Source: Pseudarthrobacter naphthalenicus (GTDB lineage Bacteria; Actinomycetota; Actinomycetes; Actinomycetales; Micrococcaceae). Taken from it: a stretch of 64,000 bases of DNA. This document shows, piece after piece, positions 17,455 through 25,660 of this stretch (the first letter of the stretch is position 1; the number at the start of each line of letters is the position of its first letter). Below the pieces are notes generated by a model that was not told where the DNA came from, ran no database searches, and saw only the letters and a list, made by a program, of their open reading frames with translations. The DNA is taken from assembly GCF_029076445.1 (NCBI RefSeq), contig NZ_JARESG010000004.1:124001-188000 (forward strand), given 5' to 3'. A program made the translations under genes and the position numbers.

Positions 17455-18654
17455 CTACGCCCGGCCCTTGAGGATCAGGTTCCAGTAGACCTGGGGGAAC
17501 ACGTCGCGGTCCACCACCCATGACGCCCGGCTTTCCTTCCACGTGGGCACCTTGGGGATGGTGGGTTTGGGCCGGTAGTCGGCGTCGAACTCGGCGAACA
17601 CCACCGTGGAGCGGGAGACGGTGAACGGACACACTGCGTAGCCGTCGTACTTTTGGGTCGGGGGCGTCCCCTTGCGGGCTGCCACGAGGTTCTTGGCCAG
17701 CACCTTGGTCTGCTTGCGCAGCGCGCCGCCGCACTTGGAATTGGTGGTTGCGGCGGCGTCCCCCAGGGACCAGACGTTGGGGTAGCGGACGTGCTGCAGG
17801 GTTGCCGGGTCCACCTGCACAAACCCGCCGCCGTCGCCCGGGGCGGGCAAATCGGTGGCCTTTAGCCAGTCCGGGGCAGACTGCGGCGGGACCGCGTTGA
17901 GGACGTCGTAGGGGATCTCCTCGGTGGTGCCTGCCGCGTTGTCCCGGACCAGTGCGGTCCGTCCGAGGGCGTCCACGGCCGTGAGTTCGCTGTTGAGGCG
18001 CAGCTCGATGCCGTACTCGGCGATCTTCCGGTTGAGTTCGTCGTCGACACCCGGCACGCCGTACACGGTGGGATAGGGCTGGACCATGATCACCCGGATG
18101 TCATCGAGGACTCCATGGTCCTGCCAGTAATCGCAGGCCAGGTACATAGGCTTCTGGGCCGCGCCGGCGCACTTGGCCGGTCCGGAAGGCATGGTGAACA
18201 CCGCGGTGCCGGCCTTGAGGCTGCTGAGCAGCGTCCAGGTTTTGGGGGCAAGATCGAACTCGTAGTGGGACGATCCGAAGGGCGAATGGACTGCAGCTTC
18301 GAGGCCCGGAACCTTGTCCCAGTCCAGCTGCAGTCCCGGGCAGACCACCAAGTGGCTGTAGGTGACCTGGTCGCCGGAGTTCAGTGTCACCGTGTTGGCC
18401 GCGGCGTTGATCACCCAGGCCCCGTCCCGGATCCAGGCGACCCCCGGCGGAGTGACGGAGGCCTGCGGCCGGATGGCCTCCGCCGCTTTGGCCTTCCCGC
18501 CCGCAATGTGCGAAAAGAGCGGCTGATACAGGTGGTGGTCTTTGGGTTCGACGACGGCGATGTCGGTGACGCCGTACCGGCGCAGCCGTGCCGCCAGGGA
18601 AATCCCCGCGTTGCCGCCGCCGACGATGAGCACCTCGTGATGCGCGTCAGCCAT
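17455..18654 (-). CDS. FAD-dependent SQR-like oxidoreductase
   Basis: A 399-residue flavoprotein with the N-terminal FAD motif VGGGNAG (11-17). Two cysteines sit where sulfide:quinone oxidoreductases have their catalytic pair: C162 in GPAKCAGA and C308 in NSKCGGAL. SQR oxidises sulfide to polysulfide and passes electrons to quinone. The C-terminus (VPTWKESRASWVVDRDVFPQ) lacks an obvious membrane anchor, so a soluble NDH-2-like or a type II/III SQR is possible. It follows the DUF2945 gene with a four-base gap, so the two form an operon. Confidence 0.82.
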   Translation of the reverse strand: MADAHHEVLIVGGGNAGISLAARLRRYGVTDIAVVEPKDHHLYQPLFSHIAGGKAKAAEAIRPQASVTPPGVAWIRDGAWVINAAANTVTLNSGDQVTYSHLVVCPGLQLDWDKVPGLEAAVHSPFGSSHYEFDLAPKTWTLLSSLKAGTAVFTMPSGPAKCAGAAQKPMYLACDYWQDHGVLDDIRVIMVQPYPTVYGVPGVDDELNRKIAEYGIELRLNSELTAVDALGRTALVRDNAAGTTEEIPYDVLNAVPPQSAPDWLKATDLPAPGDGGGFVQVDPATLQHVRYPNVWSLGDAAATTNSKCGGALRKQTKVLAKNLVAARKGTPPTQKYDGYAVCPFTVSRSTVVFAEFDADYRPKPTIPKVPTWKESRASWVVDRDVFPQVYWNLILKGRA

Positions 18655-18658
18655 GGCC

Positions 18659-18865
18659 TCAGCCCTTCTCGGTCAGGGCCGCGGCTTTGTGGGCCGCGCG
18701 GGCACCGGTCTTGGCGGACTCCACAACGTACTGCGGTTCTGCTTCGCTGGCCCGGTGCGTGTGTCCGTCCAGTTCAAAGTCGCTGGTCTTCTTTTCCACG
18801 ATTTTGCCGTGCGTGGGCCCCTGGGGCGTGTTCCATTCCACGGAGGTTCCTTTGCGTAGCGACAT
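18659..18865 (-). CDS. DUF2945/HVA1-type small protein
   Basis: A 68-residue protein starting MSLRKGTSVEWNTPQGPTHG, typical of the DUF2945 (hypervirulence-associated, tudor-like) family of small beta-barrels found in many soil bacteria. The molecular role is not established. GGAG precedes the ATG at 18865. It is transcribed ahead of the SQR-like flavoprotein. An 18-base motif shared with the repeat-protein gene at 22 kb lies 38 bases upstream (18904-18921). Confidence 0.8.
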   Translation of the reverse strand: MSLRKGTSVEWNTPQGPTHGKIVEKKTSDFELDGHTHRASEAEPQYVVESAKTGARAAHKAAALTEKG

Positions 18866-18903
18866 GTCTGCTCCTTCGGCCCGGGCGGAAAACAAGCTGC
18901 ACC

Positions 18904-18921
18904 CAATGGTAAGCATGGTTA
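18904..18921 (-). promoter_or_regulatory. Shared upstream motif, copy 1
   Basis: The plus strand reads CAATGGTAAGCATGGTTA. On the minus strand, a TAACCATGCTTA near-palindrome overlaps a -10-like TACCAT. The sequence at 22184-22201 matches it at 16 of 18 bases and sits in the same orientation upstream of another gene, so this is probably a regulator or sigma-factor site. Confidence 0.5.
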
Positions 18922-18985
18922 GTATTCCCGGTCACCGGCCCGGGCCCCCCTGATTGAGCAGGGGTGGGGGCGAAGGTGCCATCCG

Positions 18986-19036
18986 CTGCTCCGTAACGGC
19001 CCTTCTGGGTCCGGTGGAGGGCCCGTTACGGAGCAG
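18986..19036. terminator. Long inverted repeat overlapping the M50 stop codon
   Basis: CTGCTCCGTAACGG (from 18986) and its complement (to 19036) pair perfectly over 14 bases and continue with a bulge. The TAA stop of the M50 gene (19026-19028) is inside the right arm. The position fits a transcription terminator, although there is no T-run, and the shape resembles the repeat overlapping the end of pta. Confidence 0.55.
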
Positions 19037-21455
19037 TCGATGGTGTTGTTTCTCCAGCTGGGGGTGCGGCTTCGCCGCTGTCCGCCGTCGGCGGTGCCTC
19101 AGCAGGTGCCTCGGCAGGTGCGTCGGCCGTGGGAACGGACGACGGCGGCGTGTCACCTGCCGGCGGCTGCGTCACTTGCGCCGTGGGCGGCGGAGCGGCC
19201 GGTGCGGTGGCGGCGCCACTGCTGGTTGGGACCGTCGCCGGTGACGTGGAACGGGGGGAGGGCTGCGTGGTGGAGCCCGTTGTCGGCGGGGGCGTGGCAG
19301 CTGCGGCGCCGGCCCTGGTGGCGCTGGGGTCGGCCTTGATGATGCCGGTGATCTGTTCCTTGTACGCCGCCAGCCTGCCCTGGATCTCGCTGAGCGGCAC
19401 ATTCCGGATGTTCTTCCCGTAGACGGCAATCTCGGCCCATAGCGCATTCAGCCGTGCCATGCTGTCTTCGCCCAGCGGCCCGTCCAGGGTGAGGACCAGC
19501 TGGCTCGCCAGGGCGTACGTGAGGCACTCCAGACAGTTGTAGTTCGCAGCAGCAGACAGGTTTTCGGGGACGATGACGTCCGCCTGGCCCACAATGAGCA
19601 CCACCTGGAACCCCACCGCCACCGCCGAGCAGCCCGAGCAGCTGGCAAAGGCGTAAGCCTCATTGGTGGTATCCACGGCTTGGCCGTCCTCCGCCCAGAC
19701 CAGGGCGAACGCCACGCTGTACTTCGCCGAACCGTCGGTGGTGTTCACCGCCAGCGCCTGATTACCGTCGGCCTCAGGAGCCGCGGGCTGGTCGAAGGGG
19801 AACACCCAGGAAGGGGCGCTCGCATCCCGTGACCCCGGCCCTGACCCTGTCTCCGTTGCGGAGCCTGCGGGCACCAAGACCATGCTGAGCTGCGGGTTTT
19901 CCCGCGTGGGCAGCTCCGCTTTGGCAGGCCACAGGGCCACTGTGCTGCCCGACCGCCCCTCCTGCAGCACGGCACTGGACGGCGGAAATACGGACGTGGT
20001 GGCGTCAGCCAGCGTCCCGCGTTCGTATGCCTGGACCGGACGGTAGGTGCCGCCGTCGGGCCACCACGCCCAGGCGAGGCCGGCTACCACGGCAGCAGAG
20101 GCCACTGCTGCGGCACAGCGCTGCAGCGCCTTGCCGCTGGTCTTTTGCCAAAGGCCCGTGGCGAGTTGCCGCGCGAGGCGCAGCACAATGTAGAGCGTGC
20201 CCAGCACCGGAAGCGCCACGGCGGCAATGGCCACCACACGCACGGCCGCATCGGCGAGATCTCCTGCGGTGGCGCTGGCGGAAAGCAGCGCCTGTTGCCG
20301 GAGCACGCTGTCCCACGCGGTGGCCAGCAACCGCGGCAGGGCGAGCACCATCATCACCATGCTGAAGAGCAGCAACGGCACGGTCACCAGGACCCAGAGC
20401 GTCACCACGGCGCGTGCCCACGGCTTGAGGACCCGGCTCTCCGGCCTGCCCCAATTCCCGGGGAGGAGGCCCAGAAGGGTCGGCTTGATGCGCTGGAAGA
20501 GGTCCGGGACGCCCACTGTGTCGGCCAGGATGTGGTAACCGTCGTAGCGTACTAAGGGCATCAGCTGCCGGACCATCTGGAGGATCTGTGTGACCACCAC
20601 CAGTAGCAGGGCGTCGAAACCGGTTGCCCACCAGATGCCCATGATGGCCACCGCCACGATCGCATTGAAGTACAGCCCGCCAAGGTCTGTGCGGAGCCGG
20701 CCGCCGCGGCCCAGCCGGTAGGAGTCGGTGACGTCGGTGAAGAACGCCGGCCAGATCAGGTACAGGCCCGCCCCCATGGCTCCGGGCGTGGCGCCGCCCT
20801 TGCGGGCTGCGGCGGCGTGGCCGAACTCGTGGAAACCGGCCGAGAGGATGGTGATCGCGAAAATCAGCAGGAGCAAGGCGGGGTTGGCGAATGCCGCATG
20901 CGTGGCCGAGCCGAGGCCTTTGACCATCAGCACCCACCAGCAGGCGGCCAGGAACGCGGCCGTCACCGCCACCACAATCAGCGGGTTGAACAGTGCGGCG
21001 AACGGCGCAGTGAGCCTGCGGGTGCGCTCCGGATCGGTCACCGTATACCGGAACCTCATGCCCAGCAGCGGGTCCGCCTTGCGCACCTCCGGCTGGGAGC
21101 CGTCCGCGAGCCTGAGCAGGCCCATGGGCAGGAGCTGGGAATCCATCAGCGTGCGGATGTTCTCCGGGCTGACCAGCCGTCCCGACCTGGCGCTGACGTG
21201 CCGGGCCATCTCCTCTGTGTCGCGGCTGCCGTCGGCGGCTTCCAGCACCAGGTAGAGCAGCGGGGTCAGCTGCAGGGTCTGGCCGTCGGCGCGGCGGACC
21301 AGGGAGGGTGCCTCACGGTAACCTGATCCTTCCGACCGGCCCAAGAGCTGGACGCCTTCGGCCCGGGAAGGAACGGGTGCCCGGTGCCCGGTGACGAGGG
21401 CAGAGGACGACGGCGGACCCGCCTGTCCGGGCGGGCCGCCGTGCGCTGTGGTCAT
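19026..21455 (-). CDS. M50-type membrane metalloprotease with possible PqqD-like N-terminus
   Basis: An 809-residue membrane protein. Residues 45-115 (GYREAPSLVRR onward) look like a PqqD/RRE-type peptide-binding winged helix. Several membrane helices follow, with the zinc site HEFGH (209-213) and the second motif RYDGYH (303-308), as in the YydH-type peptide zinc metalloproteases. An outside domain (about 470-705) has two CxxC pairs, C606/C609 and C641/C644. The last 95 residues are Pro/Ala/Thr/Ser-rich, like a wall-spanning stalk. The gene starts six bases after the stop of the repeat-protein gene, so that protein is its likely partner or substrate. The biological role is not known to me. 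Confidence 0.75.
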   Translation of the reverse strand: MTTAHGGPPGQAGPPSSSALVTGHRAPVPSRAEGVQLLGRSEGSGYREAPSLVRRADGQTLQLTPLLYLVLEAADGSRDTEEMARHVSARSGRLVSPENIRTLMDSQLLPMGLLRLADGSQPEVRKADPLLGMRFRYTVTDPERTRRLTAPFAALFNPLIVVAVTAAFLAACWWVLMVKGLGSATHAAFANPALLLLIFAITILSAGFHEFGHAAAARKGGATPGAMGAGLYLIWPAFFTDVTDSYRLGRGGRLRTDLGGLYFNAIVAVAIMGIWWATGFDALLLVVVTQILQMVRQLMPLVRYDGYHILADTVGVPDLFQRIKPTLLGLLPGNWGRPESRVLKPWARAVVTLWVLVTVPLLLFSMVMMVLALPRLLATAWDSVLRQQALLSASATAGDLADAAVRVVAIAAVALPVLGTLYIVLRLARQLATGLWQKTSGKALQRCAAAVASAAVVAGLAWAWWPDGGTYRPVQAYERGTLADATTSVFPPSSAVLQEGRSGSTVALWPAKAELPTRENPQLSMVLVPAGSATETGSGPGSRDASAPSWVFPFDQPAAPEADGNQALAVNTTDGSAKYSVAFALVWAEDGQAVDTTNEAYAFASCSGCSAVAVGFQVVLIVGQADVIVPENLSAAANYNCLECLTYALASQLVLTLDGPLGEDSMARLNALWAEIAVYGKNIRNVPLSEIQGRLAAYKEQITGIIKADPSATRAGAAAATPPPTTGSTTQPSPRSTSPATVPTSSGAATAPAAPPPTAQVTQPPAGDTPPSSVPTADAPAEAPAEAPPTADSGEAAPPAGETTPSTAP

Positions 21456-21461
21456 TTTTGC

Positions 21462-22121
21462 TTACTGTTCGAGGTTGGACTGCTGATCGGCGGAAGCGTT
21501 GGCTTCGCCGTCGATGTGCTGGCTAATCATGGCGTCCTGGTCAGCCACGGCAAAGGACTGGCTGTCGATGGAGCCGATGTTCGCTGCCACGGCGGCATCG
21601 ATGGGAGCGGCCACGTTGGCGTTGGCTGCCACGGCGCCGTTGATGGGCGCGGCAATGTCGGCGTCGGCCGCGAGGTCCACGTTGACGTTGAGGAGGTCCC
21701 CGTCCAGGGCCGCGGCGGGATCACCGGGCAGCGCACCGACGTCGGGCAATGATTCGTCAGGCGCGGTTGCGGCAGGGGCCGCTGCCGCCTCTTCAGCGCC
21801 GGTGCCCTGGCTGATGGTGCTGTCCTGGGCGGAATCAGCATTCGCGTCCGCCGTGATGCCCTGGTCGATAATGACGCCCTGGTCCGCAAGGGCCTGGGCG
21901 TCTGAGCCGAAGGAGAGAATGTTGGCCGAGGCGGCGGCGTCAATCGGTGCCGCCACGTTGGCGTTGGCGGCTACGGCCAGATCGATGGGGGCCGCAGCGT
22001 TAATGCCGAGATCCAGGTCAGCGTTCAGGTCCAGGACGGAGGCAACTTCCTTGTCCGGCAGGGCGGTGGTCTGTTCCAGCATCAGTTCATCGTCAGTCAG
22101 GGGACGCATTTCCGGGTTCAT
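21462..22121 (-). CDS. Acidic protein with ~77-residue internal duplication, possible M50 substrate
   Basis: A 219-residue, Ala/Asp-rich protein without cysteine or classical signal peptide. After a leader-like N-terminus (MRPLTDDELMLEQ, then LPDKEVASVLDL), the same block occurs twice: residues about 29-105 and about 143-219. Each copy contains VAANANVAAPIDAA and ends in a Gln-Asp-Ser-rich segment (DSTISQ, QSNLEQ). The leader ahead of a repeated core and the co-transcribed PqqD-like M50 protease suggest a processed, exported or self-assembling product; this is inference. GGAGG lies 10 bases before the chosen ATG. An upstream 18-base motif is shared with the DUF2945 gene. Confidence 0.72.
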   Translation of the reverse strand: MNPEMRPLTDDELMLEQTTALPDKEVASVLDLNADLDLGINAAAPIDLAVAANANVAAPIDAAASANILSFGSDAQALADQGVIIDQGITADANADSAQDSTISQGTGAEEAAAAPAATAPDESLPDVGALPGDPAAALDGDLLNVNVDLAADADIAAPINGAVAANANVAAPIDAAVAANIGSIDSQSFAVADQDAMISQHIDGEANASADQQSNLEQ

Positions 22122-22183
22122 ACTCAGGCAACCTCCAGTACGGCGCGGGTTGGTCCACCCCCAGCGGGCAGCCCGACGCCAGA

Positions 22184-22201
22184 CAATAGTAAGCATGATT
22201 A
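22184..22201 (-). promoter_or_regulatory. Shared upstream motif, copy 2
   Basis: The plus strand reads CAATAGTAAGCATGATTA, 62 bases upstream of the repeat-protein gene. On the minus strand, a TAATCATGCTTA palindrome overlaps the -10-like TACTAT. See the copy at 18904-18921. Confidence 0.5.
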
Positions 22202-22364
22202 TCTTCTGTCGCCATCGATTGCTCCGAAACGCAGCACATCGATGACGCCAGTTGGAGGCGGACGATGGCGGCAGACCGGTTTACCCGGCCTCCTCCGGAG
22301 CCGGTGCGGCTGGCAGCCGGATCGAAAGCACCCTCAGCCCCGAACGCCGCCGCGTGCCAGATGC

Positions 22365-24608
22365 CTACTTCAGGCCGGCGCCCGGGAGCAGCTCCGTGGC
22401 GCCGAGCGAATCGGCGATGAATGCGTAGTCCCAGGCCCGCTCGCGCCATTGGACGTACCGGCCGGAGGCGCCGCCGTGGCCGCCGTCCATCTCGATCTTC
22501 ATCACGATGGGCTCGCTGCCGGTGGTCTTGTTCCGCAGCTCCTGGACCCACTTGGCCGGCTCTACGTAGAGGACGCGGGTGTCGTTGAAGGATGTCACCG
22601 CGGCGATCTTCGGGTAGGCCACCTCCCGCACGTTCTCGTACGGCGAGTAGGAGTTCATGTACGCGTACACCTCAGGGTCCGTGATGGGGTTGCCCCATTC
22701 CTCCCATTCCAGGGCGGACAGCGGAAGTTCCGGATCCAGGATGGACGTCAACGGGTCCACGAACGGCACCTGTGCCACCACCGCGGCGTACTTTTCCGGC
22801 GCCAGGTTGGCCACGGCGCCCATCAGCAGGCCGCCCGCGGAGCCGCCCATGGCCGCAATCCGTGAGGGGTCCACCCAGCCCGAGTTCGCGAGCCAGTCGG
22901 TGGCGGCCACGAAGTCCGTGAACGTGTTCTTTTTGGTCAGCTTCTTGCCGTCCTCGTACCAGTGCCGGCCCAGCTCGCCGCCGCCGCGGATATGGGCGAT
23001 AACAAACACCACCCCCCGGTCCAGCAAGGACAACCGCGCGATGCCGAATCCGGGGTCCATGCTCAGCTCATACGAGCCGTACCCGTAAACCAGGCCCGCC
23101 GCCGTCGAATCCTGTTTGATGCTCTTGTGCCGCAGGACGGAGAGCGGGATCCGGGTGCCGTCCGGCGCGTCCGCCCATTCCCTGGTGGCCACGTAATCGG
23201 CAGCGGAGTAGCCGCCCAGCACGGGGCTTTCCTTGCGGAGCAGCAGCTCGCCGGCGGGTTTGTCCGGCGTGGGCAGGACAAAGTCGTACACGCGCGACGG
23301 CGTGAAATAGGACGTGTAGCCCAGCCGGATCACCGGCGCCTCATAGTCAGATCCTCCCACACCGGCCGTGTACAGCTCCTCGTCGAAGGCGGGCTCCACG
23401 GGCGCCTCCTGCGCGGGGGTGCCGAGGCCGGAAAGCCCCATCACCTGCACCCGTTCGATGGTGTCCTTCCGGACGGAGACGATCAGGTGCGTGGAGGTGA
23501 CGCCCGCACCGTTGACGCGGACGTCGTCGGAATGTTCGACGACGGTGCTCCAGTGCTGCTCGGCGAGCGGCTTGGTGAGCTCGGCCGGGTCAACCAGGGA
23601 GACCATGGAGTTCACGGCGTTCCGGTTGTGCGTGATGAGGATGCGCTCCTGCTTTTCGTCGTCGGCGCCCTCGAGGAGGAAGGGTTCGGCCTCGTACAGG
23701 ACGCGTTCGTCGCGGGAAATCACGGTGGTGATCGCCGCCGTCGGGTCATCGAAGCGCAACAGGCGCGTCTCGCTGTACTCGGAGCAGCCGATGCCCAGCA
23801 CGAGGTAGCGCCTGTCCGAGGAGAGCTCAAAGCCCAGCCACATGGCGACGTCGTCCTCCTGGTAAATCACCTCGTCCTCGGTGACGGGCGTGCCCAGGAC
23901 GTGGGCTTTCACCTGGTACGGGCGCCACGAATCGTCCACCACCGTGTAAAAGATCCGGGTGCCGTCGGGGGAGAAGCTAACGCCGTAGAAAACGTTCTCG
24001 ATGACGTCCGGCAGGAGCTCGCCGGTCCGCAGGTCCTTGATGTGCAGGGTGAAGCGTTCATCGCCGGCGTTGTCCACGGCGTAGGCGAAGAGGTTGCCGT
24101 CCACGGTCACGGCCGAGCCGCCCACGGAGAAGAACGGCTGACCCTCGGCCTCCACGTTGCCGTCCAGCAGCACTTCCTCACCCGGGATTTCGACGCCGGC
24201 CTCCACCGCCGGGGGAGTCCAGTCCGCCACGCGGATGCCGGTGTCCTGGGCCCGGACGCGGCACTGGATGCCGTATTCCTTGCCCTCCGCCGAGCGGCTG
24301 AAATACCACCAGCCGTCCTTGCGGTTCGGAACAGACAAGTCTGTCTCCTGCGTGCGGCCCTTGATTTCCTGGAAGATGGCCTCGCGCAGCGGCTCCTGGT
24401 GCGCGGTGACGGCCTCCTGGTAGGCGTTCTCGGCCTTCAGGTGCTCCACAACCTCCGGGGACTCCTTGTCGCGCAGCCACTCATAGTGGTCCACGAAGGT
24501 ATCGCCGTGGTGGGTCCGCACATGGGGGACCTTCTTGGCGACCGGCGGCCTGGGGGCGGCGGAATCGGGGGCGGAACCGGCGGAATCCTGCAGCGGAGTC
24601 TGAGTCAT
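22365..24608 (-). CDS. ptrB: Oligopeptidase B (prolyl oligopeptidase family, S9)
   Basis: A 747-residue cytoplasmic serine peptidase that cuts short peptides after Lys or Arg. The N-terminal beta-propeller (from HTRTHHGD-like sequence, with DHYEWLRD near residue 40) is followed by an alpha/beta-hydrolase domain with the nucleophile S590 in GGSAGG. The catalytic His is in GGHGG near the C-terminus. The length is normal. The ATG at 24608 was chosen because the upstream extension is not family-like; GAAGGA directly abuts it, which is unusually close. It is separated from the repeat-protein gene by 243 bases, so it is not clearly in that operon. Confidence 0.92.
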   Translation of the reverse strand: MTQTPLQDSAGSAPDSAAPRPPVAKKVPHVRTHHGDTFVDHYEWLRDKESPEVVEHLKAENAYQEAVTAHQEPLREAIFQEIKGRTQETDLSVPNRKDGWWYFSRSAEGKEYGIQCRVRAQDTGIRVADWTPPAVEAGVEIPGEEVLLDGNVEAEGQPFFSVGGSAVTVDGNLFAYAVDNAGDERFTLHIKDLRTGELLPDVIENVFYGVSFSPDGTRIFYTVVDDSWRPYQVKAHVLGTPVTEDEVIYQEDDVAMWLGFELSSDRRYLVLGIGCSEYSETRLLRFDDPTAAITTVISRDERVLYEAEPFLLEGADDEKQERILITHNRNAVNSMVSLVDPAELTKPLAEQHWSTVVEHSDDVRVNGAGVTSTHLIVSVRKDTIERVQVMGLSGLGTPAQEAPVEPAFDEELYTAGVGGSDYEAPVIRLGYTSYFTPSRVYDFVLPTPDKPAGELLLRKESPVLGGYSAADYVATREWADAPDGTRIPLSVLRHKSIKQDSTAAGLVYGYGSYELSMDPGFGIARLSLLDRGVVFVIAHIRGGGELGRHWYEDGKKLTKKNTFTDFVAATDWLANSGWVDPSRIAAMGGSAGGLLMGAVANLAPEKYAAVVAQVPFVDPLTSILDPELPLSALEWEEWGNPITDPEVYAYMNSYSPYENVREVAYPKIAAVTSFNDTRVLYVEPAKWVQELRNKTTGSEPIVMKIEMDGGHGGASGRYVQWRERAWDYAFIADSLGATELLPGAGLK

Positions 24609-24651
24609 TCCTTCAATATAGAGACCCCCGCAGACAAAGGGCACGCCCGTT

Positions 24652-24667
24652 CGCTACCGGGGTAGCG
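24652..24667. repeat. Short hairpin related to the 54 kb palindrome
   Basis: CGCTACC and GGTAGCG pair around GG, and GGTAGCGCCAAC continues to 24672. The same GGTAGCGCCAAC occurs in both arms of the 66-base palindrome at 54105-54170, so this may be a truncated member of that family. It lies in the leader of ptrB. Confidence 0.4.
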
Positions 24668-24707
24668 CCAACCCCCGCTTCCCCCTGCCCGCTTCGCCTC
24701 CCCCCGG

Positions 24708-24783
24708 ACGCTCTCTCACTTAATGTGGGTTTTCCCGAAACCCTCTCTCACTTAACGTGGGTTTTTCCGAAACCCTCTCTCAC
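24708..24783 (+). repeat. Type A dispersed repeat, three tandem units
   Basis: Three direct copies of the type A core (CTCTCTCACTTAAYGTGGG) start near 24711, 24742 and 24774, with a period of 31-32 bases; the last is cut to CTCTCTCAC. Unlike the 2 kb locus, the copies are not inverted. Confidence 0.75.
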
Positions 24784-25227
24784 CCGACCCGGCCCTGCCC
24801 GGGGTCCCCTTCGGCCCTGCGCCCAGGTGTCTGGGAACGGACAAAAGTTACCCGCGGGGACCCCTTGAACAGCCCATTATGCGGGTGCTAAAACGGCATT
24901 ACCGGGAGGATCCGAACGCGTGGTTTTTCATCTGCCTCTTGAGGGCGATTCGCCGTTTGGGCACGCCACAGCGCTAGATCGCGCATCGGCAGTTGCGGGT
25001 GACCCTCCCGATACGGTGACCCCCGGCCTCGCCGGGGGTCATCCGCATGTGCGGCTACCGTGCGATGAGGCCGGTCGGCGGCTGACCAGCCGGAGAGCAA
25101 CTCCCGCCTCAGCTGGCCCTCAGGGCGGGCTTGCGCACGAATAAGTCTAGGTGCTATAAAAAATCTATATCAGCCACTACAGATCGGCTGGTTCACTTGT
25201 GAGTCACCTATGACGAGGAGGAAAGTC
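24784..25227. other. Gene-poor stretch before hsp20
   Basis: About 440 bases without a convincing gene. A perfect hairpin GACCCCCGGC / GCCGGGGGTC with a CTC loop lies at 25018-25040; it lacks a T-run. An open frame at 24920-25144 has no ribosome site and unusual composition, so I leave it out. An AT-rich block (25145-25170) with a -10-like TATAAA probably belongs to the hsp20 promoter. Confidence 0.5.
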
Positions 25228-25650
25228 ATGTTGATGCGTACCGATCCCTTCCGCGAACTGGACAGGCTGACCCGCCAGGTCCTCGGAACCAGTGCGCACC
25301 CTGCTGCCATGCCCATGGACGCCTGGCGGGATGACCATGAATTTATCGTGGCGTTCGACCTGCCCGGAGTCAGCCTGGACTCCGTGGACATCGACGTGGA
25401 ACGGAATGTCCTGACCGTCAAGGCCCAGCGCCCCGAACCTGCCGGGAAGGACGTGGAGATGCTCGCCTCCGAACGCCCGCGCGGCACCTTCAGTCGTCAG
25501 TTGATCCTCGGTGACACGCTGGACGTTGACCAGGTGAAGGCAGCTTACGACGGCGGTGTGCTCACCTTGCGCATACCGGTCGCCGAGAAGGCCAAGCCAC
25601 GGAAGATCGAGATCGAAACGAAGGAGCCGCAGCACCAGATTGCCTCGTAG
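25228..25650 (+). CDS. Hsp20/alpha-crystallin small heat-shock protein
   Basis: A 140-residue chaperone that holds unfolding proteins. The alpha-crystallin domain runs from about residue 25 to 130 and includes the typical [20 protein letters not shown] and GVLTLRIPV. The start at 25228 follows AGGAGGAAAG; an ATG six codons earlier contains this site and is not used. A classical HspR (HAIR) operator was not found upstream, so the heat regulation is unclear. Confidence 0.93.
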   Translation: MLMRTDPFRELDRLTRQVLGTSAHPAAMPMDAWRDDHEFIVAFDLPGVSLDSVDIDVERNVLTVKAQRPEPAGKDVEMLASERPRGTFSRQLILGDTLDVDQVKAAYDGGVLTLRIPVAEKAKPRKIEIETKEPQHQIAS

Positions 25651-25660
25651 CTGGCCAAGG

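Noticed and set aside
22365..24608. Idea that the prolyl oligopeptidase is a macrocyclase for the neighbouring repeat protein.
   Set aside because: The sequence fits housekeeping oligopeptidase B, and a 243-base gap with a separate promoter motif lies between the genes.
24708..24783. Tandem 31-32 base units considered as a CRISPR array.
   Set aside because: Only three units, no distinct spacers (each unit repeats almost entirely), no cas genes, and the same core occurs in inverted form elsewhere.
24920..25144. Open frame of 74 codons.
   Set aside because: No ribosome site, no family resemblance, and it runs across a strong hairpin.
25145..25227. HspR (HAIR) operator sought before hsp20.
   Set aside because: No CTTGAGT-N7-ACTCAAG or close variant is present.
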